NCBI GenBank assembly: GCA_000934455.1
Contig: KN885610.1
Span: 15,708 to 42,638, forward strand
DNA from: Apostichopus parvimensis
Lineage: Eukaryota > Echinodermata > Holothuroidea > Aspidochirotida > Stichopodidae
Direction of reading: 5' to 3'
Length of the DNA: 26,931 bases
Part shown: positions 11,701 to 18,772 of the stretch, in pieces
How the letters are laid out: every line of letters starts with the position of its first letter
Position numbering within the stretch: the stretch's first letter is position 1
The notes under the pieces: generated by a model
What the model saw: only the letters and a program-made list of their open reading frames with translations
Told to the model about the DNA's origin: nothing
Database searches by the model: none
Made by a program: the position numbers and the translations under genes

Positions 11701-12384
11701 GTCACATATCTGATTGATGCTTTGAATGACATTATAATGAATTATTTTACATTCAGGAAATTGTAATGATTAAAAACCAGACTTCTTCGACCTGCTACTT
11801 CACACGCTTGCAGGAAATTCCTGACATGGGAATGGAAGATATGGATAACGTCCATCCATTCTACTTCCAAGAAATACGACCCGGATTTGCCTCGGTGAGT
11901 AAAAAAAATTACAAAGAAGAAACAAAACATACGCTACCATCTCCAACCATTCCAATCACCTAAAGTGCTTCCTTTTACCTTATGGTCAACGTAGAATTAC
12001 CATTCTGCCAAGTGCGACGCGTATGTGCATAAGAATGTGTTAAAACAATGTACTTTATTCTTAATGTCCTTCTTCATGACAAGGAATATCTGTGTTGTTA
12101 ATCTTTTACATTTTTTGATAATTAATTCACAACGACAATTAACATCTCTGTGTCTCCTGTAGGTTCCAGTTGATGAATCCGTTGACGTTTTCGTCTTTAA
12201 CCAATCAGATCCCATCCCTGCGGAATACATCAAGTTGACTAACAGCCCTGCTGTGTCAAGTCAGTGTTCTAATGGCGATTCGTATTGGTTGACACCACAA
12301 GAGAGTGGAATGGCGAGACGAGCATTTGTACTTATATCTTTCAAAATATTTCGTGTTCACGTTGTAATAGGATTTTCGCGGTGA
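5663..12384 (+). CDS. Gene A: BRICHOS-domain type II membrane proprotein with C-terminal cationic peptide
   Basis: Five coding exons: 5663-5725, 9593-9760, 10633-10752, 11757-11894 and 12163-12384, encoding 236 residues with all introns phase 0. Residues 17-20 are PPAY, a WW-ligand motif placed like the PPDY of pro-surfactant protein C. Basic KDRTK precedes one transmembrane helix (about 28-52), giving N-in topology. The BRICHOS domain spans about 98-206 with D114 (IFDHGR), C130 (TCYF) and C198 (QCSNGDSYWL). N-glycosylation sequons are at N62, N124 and N176. ARR (214-216) precedes a 20-residue tail containing FVLISFKIFRVHVVIGF, with no acidic residue and an alternating hydrophobic pattern. 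BRICHOS domains are known to chaperone beta-prone C-terminal or TM segments, so the tail is probably the cargo. The start is the first ATG after a conserved leader. The BRICHOS call is firm in pattern; the peptide's function is inference. Confidence 0.85.
6488..7712. repeat. Copy-A-specific block in intron 1
   Basis: Compared with gene B's intron 1, about 1.2 kb is present only here, between a CCCCGTTCT flank and TTGCATTGTTTATTA. It includes TTTACATTGGCTGAATAAATAAATGA near 7136, which resembles the A-rich 3' end of a retroelement. No coding remains are recognised. It could be an insertion in A or a deletion in B. Confidence 0.45.
8142..8590. repeat. Degenerate GTCATCATC-type repeat in intron 1
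   Basis: Two imperfect direct copies (8142-8225 and 8444-8560) start with CCTCGTCAAACT and contain CCGTCATCATCGAAATAGTT, ATCAAGAAAGTG and CATCATCAAC words. A shorter version survives in gene B at about 19960-20100. The open frame across it is a by-product of the trinucleotide-like pattern. Confidence 0.6.
8591..9592. other. Gene A intron 1, 3' part
   Basis: Intronic sequence. It contains a 13-base C-run near 8800 and a stretch (about 8600-9270) not found in gene B. Homology with gene B resumes at the GAGAAATTAATCGTGGTGG stretch around 9296. I see no other feature. Confidence 0.5.
9593..9760 (+). CDS. Gene A exon 2 (transmembrane segment and linker)
   Basis: Acceptor CCGATAG, donor CGG|GTAAGT. 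Encodes residues 22-77: basic GKDRTK, a hydrophobic helix of about 25 residues, then an acidic linker (NEVEAEDP). Two residues of 56 differ from gene B (N65S, T76N). Confidence 0.88.
9761..10632. other. Gene A intron 2
   Basis: 872 bases against 398 in gene B. Roughly 9806-10290 is absent from B. Both ends align closely with B's intron. No coding or structural signal noted. Confidence 0.6.
10633..10752 (+). CDS. Gene A exon 3 (first half of BRICHOS)
   Basis: Acceptor CTTTGTAG, donor AGG|GTAAGC. Encodes residues 78-117, including GDVLTIKSIGDGFVAIFDHG with the conserved BRICHOS Asp (D114). Three of 40 residues differ from gene B. Confidence 0.88.
11002..11441. repeat. Near-duplicate of about 195 bp on both sides of the gap
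   Basis: 11006-11201 and 11252-11441 align through GTTTCAGTTAATGTCATCGG, CTACTAGCCAACCTTCATAT and GGAGAGTGGGGTA. Gene B has only one copy (about 21330-21520). The left copy stops at the N gap; the right one continues into a 13-base G-run at 11465. This may be two haplotypes placed in tandem. Confidence 0.7.
11202..11251. other. Assembly gap (50 N) in intron 3 of gene A
   Basis: A run of exactly 50 N, typical of a scaffold gap of nominal size. It lies just before the place where a G-run follows in the homologous sequence. Confidence 0.98.
11757..11894 (+). CDS. Gene A exon 4 (BRICHOS first Cys)
   Basis: Acceptor ACATTCAG, donor TCG|GTGAGT. Encodes residues 118-163, with the NQT glycosylation sequon and first conserved cysteine in STCYFTRLQEIPDM. 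Five of 46 residues differ from gene B, three of them being the last three (FAS versus SDP). Confidence 0.88.
12163..12384 (+). CDS. Gene A exon 5 (BRICHOS second Cys, Arg-Arg, C-terminal peptide)
   Basis: Acceptor TCTCCTGTAG. Encodes residues 164-236 and ends at TGA 12382-12384. The first 53 codons hold the second BRICHOS cysteine (C198) followed by YWL, and ESGMARR. The last 20 codons are the divergent peptide (K224, R227, H229, R236; no Asp or Glu). The stop overlaps a strong donor-like GTGAGT starting at 12381, so splicing to a further exon is possible (see 13088-13127). Confidence 0.82.
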   Translation, partial: VPVDESVDVFVFNQSDPIPAEYIKLTNSPAVSSQCSNGDSYWLTPQESGMARRAFVLISFKIFRVHVVIGFSR

Positions 12385-13087
12385 GTTTTATGTGATAGCG
12401 CACCTAAGACAACCACATATCTAACCAGCCAACATTTCTAATTTCGACTCACGTAAGATTAGTACATAATTATGATTATTAAGATAGCTAAAAATGGTGG
12501 TAACTAATAGAAGTAATATTATACATTTACTTAAATTTTCTGTATTTATTTTTCATATGAGGACATACAGGAACATGTCCTCTGCTAAAATGACTCTATG
12601 ACGCACAGGATATAAAGTATATAACAATGAAAGAGGAATTGTTTAAGTCATAAAACTATTATCTTATGCTGTAAAATATGAAGACCAAAAGCCTCGAAGA
12701 AAATAGTAAAACAATTTCTGAAGTTTTAGCATCTCTACACTCTAAAAAGATTTTAACTCTTACTTTCCTTTGTGAATAATTGTGAAAGTGGTAAAATCTT
12801 TGTTGTAGTAGCTGGTAAATGACAAGGTTGTTTACTATTAGAATTCCTTTAAGGTTCTGACTGGTTTTCTACAGTATTACTCATTGCTGTCTGTTCTGTG
12901 CATGCTAAAATCATAAAGCCGTAATAGAACTGTTCTCCCGTACACTGAAGTTAAATGGATATATTGATCTTTGTTTAAAGCGATATATACTATATTTGCT
13001 ATTTCCATTCACGATAGTTATGATTGATTATTTCAATTGTTTGTCGACAGAAGTTGATTGTTTCTATTATTATTATTTCTTTCACAG

Positions 13088-13127
13088 AGAACCGGTCCCT
13101 CCTCCGATTTTCCAACCTGCTTTCTGA
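13088..13127 (+). CDS. Candidate alternative terminal exon 6 of gene A
   Basis: If the GTGAGT at 12381 acts as a donor, the pyrimidine-rich acceptor TTTCTTTCACAG ending at 13087 joins in frame. It replaces the stop by a proline-rich tail EPVPPPIFQPAF, with TGA at 13125-13127 and AATAAA 42 bases later. Against this, the divergence between A and B fades at the exon 5 stop, and gene B lacks this whole region. I treat it as a possible splice variant, not the main model. Confidence 0.35.
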
Positions 13128-13168
13128 TGTCTCTGTGTCAGTTTTTGACGTTGCATCTTGTCACGTGA

Positions 13169-13174
13169 AATAAA
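13169..13174 (+). terminator. Poly(A) signal, gene A
   Basis: AATAAA in GTGAAATAAAAAAATC, the first canonical signal downstream of the gene A stop. It serves either a 3' UTR of about 0.8 kb continuous with exon 5 or a short one after candidate exon 6. Confidence 0.5.
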
Positions 13175-13752
13175 AAAATCATAAAGAAAAATGTTCTTAA
13201 AAAACCAACAATTCCTGGACCATAGCTGCATAAACGTCTAGCCCACTACTCATAGGCCAAGTAGTCCTAACATTAGGCATAGGCCTGTGTGCTAGCCTGT
13301 GTGCTACTCACTGTGCATAGTGTCCAGCCTAATGTTAAATGTTTGCCATAAAATACACTTTTAAGCGTAACGTTCGAAAGCCTAGCCCATCTAATGTAGG
13401 CAAAGACGGCCTGTGGCCATGGCGACCTTCTAAGTTCTATACAATTTCACGTTCTGTCAACATTTTCTTATTAAACTAAACTGACGTTATTTTTTAAGAT
13501 GCAAGCGACAAGAACGAGGAAGGCAAACGAGTAAAAAATTGCGTAAATGTATAGCCTATACCCCATGCATCGAGAAAAAAACACATACTAACGCATCCTT
13601 AGCATTTGATTGGCTCATTTGGTCACTAGTTTGTAAAGAGTGAATATTAAGTACTTCGGCTTTTAAATACGCCAATTCCTGCCTTCTAATGGAGTGAATT
13701 TGCCATCCTTTGGAGAGAGTGAAAAATTCACTTGTTTGTTTCTTAGAGTGTA

Positions 13753-16057
13753 ACATACAATGTTCGACCGTGCACGTTGTGTACTATACGTTCATCAGCA
13801 ATGAGTTCTTGTAGTTATTGCGTTTTGGGATTTTCAGAATTAATGTATAATCAGTGATAACAAGGAGCGGGTTTAGGTCTAACATCAAATTGATAATAGT
13901 AAGAGGTGGCGGGGTTTACTTATAATAATACATTTCCAAACATTTTCATCGATATTCGTTGTTACGTCTTTCTTGAGTTTGAATCCAAACTAGCATTTTA
14001 TATTAAAATACAACAGAGCGGCGAATCTGCGCACATGGAGTAAACATGCTGCGCACGTTTCCTGCCACCCTATGTAGTAAACTATGGTAACAATTCCCGT
14101 GTATACAAAAAGCCACGCTTCACAATTCACAATTCTAACTGTTGTGACAGTGAAGAAGCCCCCAAGCAGGTCCTAAGCTTGAGGAAGGACCACGGCTCTG
14201 AGATCGGCGTACCAAAGTAACTCCTTCTGACATTATATTTGTGCTTGGAATAACTACGAGAGATCAATACATATCCAGTGGGTCCTCAAGAGAGGCCTGC
14301 CCCTTGTCGGCTCTTGCACTCATGGTCAAAGACAGTATACCTCACCTCCGTCAGAATGTATCGTCCTAATCTTCAGATGTTGTCACTCGGGTCAAGATAC
14401 CATCTTTGATTGCTCCACCCCTGTCCATTACAGTCACAGCTACCCCCCCCCCCCCTATACATACATACCAGAATGAGATCCCATACAGCGGCCTACGACG
14501 TCTTCCGATCATGTGCTGCATACTTTATTTTCTTCCGTCTGCAGTCTGTTTGTGTTCAGTGAGTGGTAGCCTATTCAAGGCAAGTGTCGGTTTCGCAGGC
14601 AAAAGAAGGATAAATAAACAACAACAATCATAATTAAGAAAGAAACAAAAAGAAGATATAAAACGACAAAACCACTCAGAAATTCGAGTCTTTAAATTTC
14701 TTCTGCATTGAATATAACTTCAGCTGCTGACGTTTTGGAAATTCGGTTATGACTATGTTAAATTATTATAAATTTTCTTGATAATCAATTTGATGTAATT
14801 TGCATCAAGGTGAAAAATTCCAAGAATATCAAATTCAGAAGTCGTCAAAGTTTTAGGTCCTGCTGTTCTCGTCTCCCAGCAAACTTCTCAACAACTTGTT
14901 TAATTCATATTTTGCCCATTAATGAAACACACGAATGCTGAACCAACGTTTTCATGTATTTAGGGAAGTGTAGAATGGAGATCATATTCACCGCTTATCT
15001 ATAATAACGTACAAAGGTTCCGTCTCAATGGGACATATACATTTGTTATATACGGGTCACCAATGTCGGTCACGATTGGAGTTAAAACAAAATCATTTGC
15101 CTTGTGCATGTTTCTGACCTTTCAAGTAATCCTCCGGACACTTAATAAGTCATCAATTAGACAATAATAAGTAACTTTGTGAGGAAAAATGTCTTTTGTA
15201 TGAATGTTGAAGTTTAATCATGAGTTACCTTCAACCCCTTCACCTACTCCCCCCTTGACATACCCATTCACCCAGGCCATAACAGGGTAAAAATATAGAC
15301 CACCCAATATCCTGCTCTTAGTATAACACGCACAAAGCAGGTTTTTTCTTGTTGATTTCCATAACCTCCCACTCCAAGAACTGAAAATGGAAACCTGCAG
15401 TAGGACTTATAATGTTTGGTTCTTCGAGCGTTGAACCAGCCTGCATGCCTTTACCGAGGAGGGACTCATCGTACAAGCTCAAAGACCTGTCTGAAAAGTT
15501 GAAAACCTATTGAGTCCTTTGGGTTATATTCGTTTTGCACTCTCATAATTACTAGTCGCTTCGCGGTAGTTTTGTATTTCGGATAGAGTTAACGCAGCCA
15601 TGACACACCACTCAATATCCTATACCTAAGAATAACACAGTAAAACTTTGATTTGGTGTTTGATTTCTGGAGAGATTATTTCAGCCAAATTAAGCAATAA
15701 TATCCTTCTCGTATAAGGATTTAAGAAGGAAACCTGCAATAAGATTAATGTTTGAACCAGGATTTATGCTTTTGTTAAAGTAGCCAATTGAAAGCACTCA
15801 ATATCTTACTCTACAAGAATAACACATAAAGCCGGATATATGTCTGATTGTAGTAAGAGTTAAAGCAGCCACGTCAACCAAGAATATCAAATTCCCGTTA
15901 TAAATATGTTACTTCTGCAGTGGAAAGGACACACTTTTAAGAGCTATGACTTCCTTCAAACACAAATTGGACACTTTTTTTTTCATTCGTATAGCCCATC
16001 GAAGTATACTTTATTCTATTAATATTTGATTTTAGCTTAGGTCATGTTTTTCTGAAG
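13753..16057. other. 3' flank of gene A, conserved with copy B
   Basis: Aligns with 22993-25525 with few changes, especially 14640-15300. A retroelement-like tail (AGGATAAATAAACAACAACAA) lies near 14608-14630, and a C-run near 14445. Short open frames here are not shared consistently between the copies, so I call no gene. Confidence 0.6.
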
Positions 16058-16757
16058 AGCATCTATCTTCCAAAAATCCTAGCAGCAGCAACAGCAAACT
16101 TGTCTCAAAACTCCTTAAATTGTTCTATAGTTGCGAATTATGACTGATATCCAGTAGGAAAATGCCTTAAGAAAAATTAAGGAGATGTTTTGCCATCTTA
16201 AGTGTATTGGTATTCTGACTGGTATTCTTTACGTTGTTGTGTTAACGAACCCTATTCTACCCAACGTACCGTTGCTGGCCTAGACAACATAAAAGTGGTC
16301 GTGACGAAAGTCGAACGTTACTTTAATTAAGACCTAGCTATGCTGAAACTGGTGGAAGAGACTACAATAATTGAGATCAACAGCCGATCCAGACACAAGC
16401 TCGTGAACTCACTGCCAAATAAGACCGTTTTACACAATTATTTCGCATTGAGATTGGTCATAGTAAACAATCTAACTAGACGAACTATTAGGTTTCATAA
16501 ACGCTGCCTGGTCACAACGAAACTACATCCAACTTAAAATAAATACGACGGAAAACGTCCAATAGAACCACTGTACTTAAAAGTACACCTTTCTGAACGC
16601 AAAATAATGCTTCCGAGCGGCACGTTGAAGCCAATGCAAATATGTTCGTGTTTTCAGTTTTAGATTCTACGGATACCCATAAGCTCATTTCCAATTGCAA
16701 TAGCCTCCTATTCTTATGAGGCGTAACGCACATGTTATATGATAAGCTGGTCTGTGG
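16058..16757. other. Unassigned spacer
   Basis: Begins where homology with copy B breaks (TCTGAAG|AGC). Short open frames occur on both strands without recognisable domains. I see no gene. Confidence 0.5.
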
Positions 16758-17345
16758 GAGATACGGTAGCTTATAAAACAAGGTTTCCACAATTTGGCGT
16801 CTGGTGACTCAAACTGACCTCAATAACATCTTGTACTGAACGGGCACCAACTACATACTAAATATGAGATTCGTCCAACCTTCCCTTCTTGAGATATCGT
16901 GTTAACAAGGTTTTCACAATTTGACCTATAGTGACCCCAAAGAGACTTGGACCTCCAACACAAACAATAGTGATCTTGAACTCAATGTGGTACTCCTTCA
17001 CACGAATTGCGAGATTGGTCCAAGCTTTCCTTCTTGAGATATCGTGTTTACAAGGTTTACTCAATTTGACCCCTGGTGACCCCAAATGACATTTGATCTC
17101 CACAAAAACTATAGGCTGTTGCTCCTACATGTGGTCTTCCTACTCACGAAATATGAGATTGGTCCAAGTTTACTTCCTTGAGATATCGTGTTTACAAGGT
17201 TTTCACTCTTTGGCCCCTGCTGACCCCAAATGACCTTTGACCTCCCCACAAAACAATGAGGTTCTTTTGGTCAATGTTGTTCTCATATACACCAAATATT
17301 AGATTGGTTCAAGTTTTCCTTCTTGAGATATCGTGTTTACAAGCG
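16758..17345. repeat. Tandem repeat, about 145-bp unit, four units or more
   Basis: The word GAGATATCGTGTTTACAAGG (one variant GTTAACAAGG) recurs at 16891, 17036, 17180 and 17325, giving spacings of 145, 144 and 145. A degenerate first unit starts near 16758 (GAGATACGG). Each unit also holds a TTTGACC...GGTGACCCCAAATGACC segment and ATGAGATTGGTCCAAG. A short CA-rich microsatellite (about 17353-17372) follows. The repeat is noncoding. Confidence 0.9.
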
Positions 17346-17394
17346 AGGCGTCAGACACACGCACACACACACTCTCCGCCTGTATGAATGCATA

Positions 17395-17545
17395 GGTTAC
17401 AATTATCATCGAAACCAAAAATAAGTCTACAATGGTTACCAGTATTGACGTTAGCGCTCCACGTAAAGAGGGAAATTAGAGGGTTTCGCTCACGCCAAAC
17501 ATCCGATAAATAAAAAAAAAGTCCATCAATGTTAAACAATGAGAT
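17395..17545 (-). mobile_element. Third LINE endonuclease fragment
   Basis: Minus-strand translation gives LSDVWRERNPLISLFTWSAN, matching the endonuclease block of the relics at 2250-2350 and 4745-4845. It keeps FTW, which those copies have lost. Its reverse strand also shares CGCTCACGCCAAACATCCGA with them. It is short, interrupted and inactive. Confidence 0.7.
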
Positions 17546-17945
17546 TTTTTAAATTGGGAGGAGACTTCAGCCCTGGCAGAGGTAGGGGCCCCTTGTGTAG
17601 GAACCCGTGGCTAGAGGGCTTGTATGTCAAACCCCAGAGGAATTGTCCTCCTCTGGGGAACAGCCCCGTCACCGGGAACTATTTTTCTTTTTTCTTAGCG
17701 TAAGGGTACATCCCGGCATGGTGGGTCTGCCAGGTCTGGGGCAACCTCGCATTATTTTTACTTAGTAGTTTTCATTACCCATTTAAAGCTTCCAAACTTC
17801 GTGTGCTGCTTGTATTCCTCTCCATTCATTTCTTCAAAATGCTATTGCCTGTTTCACCAAAAATTTCTAGTTAACCTGCAGGAGCCGTGCCTTGCACGTC
17901 TCGAACAAGAATTTCATGATAACCATGCAAACAATAAGACCTGGC
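17546..17945. repeat. About 0.4 kb foreign block splitting the LINE/promoter unit
   Basis: In the 2250-2420 unit, the endonuclease block runs directly into GGTAGCACTGTGC and the promoter module. Here the same order is interrupted by about 400 bases that are richer in G and C (CCAGAGGAATTGTCCTCCTC, CCCGGCATGGTGGGTCTGCC). I read it as an insertion of an unclassified element. Confidence 0.5.
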
Positions 17946-17980
17946 CTTGGAGCTCTGTGAGGTAGCACTAAATTGCAGAA

Positions 17981-18120
17981 TCATCAAGCTATTAATAAAA
18001 CGTGTAAAATCTTCAAAAAATAATTGTAATTGGGATCCTGTCGTTTGTTAATCACTAACGTCAATGACACCTGTAACTATGATTTAAAGAGAAAAGTAAT
18101 CTTCCCAGAAGGGATGAAAG
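17981..18120 (+). promoter_or_regulatory. Promoter module copy M4 (decayed) upstream of gene B
   Basis: Aligns with M1-M3: ATTAATAAAACG, AATAATTGTAATTGGGATCC, TTTGTTAATCACTAACGTCAATGACAC, TATGATTTAAAGAGAAAAG. The TATA-like word has decayed to GGGATGAAAGG. It even keeps part of the leader (AAACGCCACCTACACT), but no exon 1 follows. Confidence 0.6.
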
Positions 18121-18160
18121 GAGATGGGATGCTAGTAAACGCCACCTACACTAAAAATTC

Positions 18161-18375
18161 CTAACCGTTAACCAACAAAAAACCAAGGCCCAAACCCCAA
18201 TAAAAAAAAGAAAATTAAGGCCCAAAAAAAAAACAATGAAAACCGCAAAACCAAAAAAAGAACCCGGTTAAAACAACTGAACCCCCCAAATGGGGAACCG
18301 AAAAAAACCGGAATTAAGAAAAACAAGGTTTGAAGAACCCGGAACCAAGGGTGCCCCTTTGCCCGAAAAATGGAA
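18161..18375. other. Anomalous low-T, homopolymer-rich stretch
   Basis: About 200 bases made almost only of runs of A, C and G (CCAAGGCCCAAACCCC, GAACCCGGTTAAAAC), with very little T, unlike all surrounding sequence. Gene A has no equivalent. It looks like low-quality consensus or gap-fill; the minus-strand open frame here should not be trusted. Confidence 0.6.
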
Positions 18376-18476
18376 AAACAATTTTCCAGGGCCATTGCCG
18401 TGACGTAAATGGTATAAAGATACCAGGGTCGGATTCAAACATACAAGTTTGTCTATTTTTATAATATTTAGCCAGC

Positions 18477-18607
18477 GTCATCAAACCTTTAATAAATTCT
18501 TGAAAACTAATTGTAACATGGATCCGGTCCTTTGTTAATCACTTACGTCTGTGACACACGAAACTTTGATTTTAAGAGAAAAGTTAGCTTCCCAGAAAGG
18601 ATAAAAG
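18477..18607 (+). promoter_or_regulatory. Proximal promoter of gene B (module M5)
   Basis: Matches the gene A promoter: CGTCATCAAACCTTTAATAA, AATTGTAACATGGATCCGG, TTTGTTAATCACTTACGTC, GATTTTAAGAGAAAAGTTAG, and TATA-like GATAAAAG at 18600-18607, 103 bases before the ATG. A TGACGTAA site is near 18401. The leader (CAGCTACACTTACAA, GATACAGTTGTGCC) is also conserved. Confidence 0.6.
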
Positions 18608-18709
18608 GAGCTGGCATGATGACTAGGACCCAATAAACTCCAGCTACACTTACAACTTCTTCGACTGAGATACAGTTGTGCCAAACACCCTGCAAGTTAT
18701 TTCATCGCT

Positions 18710-18772
18710 ATGGCTCAAGAGATGCGAGGAAAAGATATTTCCATGGTGATGGATTCACCTCCTGCGTATCAG
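18710..18772 (+). CDS. Gene B exon 1
   Basis: Residues 1-21, with PPAY at 17-20. Donor CAG|GTAAGG. Differs from gene A only by Ile10 for Leu10. Confidence 0.85.

Larger units (their letters stand above)
12665..13752. repeat. Copy-A-specific 1.09 kb block downstream of gene A
   Basis: In gene B the sequence passes directly from ACACTATTATCT (about 22990) to ACATACAATGTTCG, whereas copy A has 1.09 kb between these words. The block holds candidate exon 6, the poly(A) signal, and an inverted repeat with 11-base arms (TAACATTAGGC at 13268-13278, GCCTAATGTTA at 13327-13337). It is either an insertion in A or a deletion in B. Confidence 0.7.
5270..16057 (+). repeat. Segmental duplication copy A (about 10.8 kb)
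   Basis: Colinear with 18361-25525. Homology starts near the TTTTCCA...CGTGACGTAAATGGTAT stretch and ends sharply after TCATGTTTTTCTGAAG. It carries gene A and about 3.7 kb of 3' flank. Copy A is longer because of extra blocks absent from copy B: about 6490-7710 and 8600-9270 (intron 1), 9806-10290 (intron 2), and 12665-13752 (3' flank). Confidence 0.85.

Noticed and set aside
17556-17705. Possible 2A-like or LINE N-terminal motif (LGGDFSPGRG) on the + strand
   Set aside because: The essential NPGP ending is missing and the frame is short, so the resemblance is too weak to claim.
18168-18395. 75-codon minus-strand Phe/Leu-rich frame
   Set aside because: It comes from the anomalous low-T stretch; the hydrophobic look is a composition effect.
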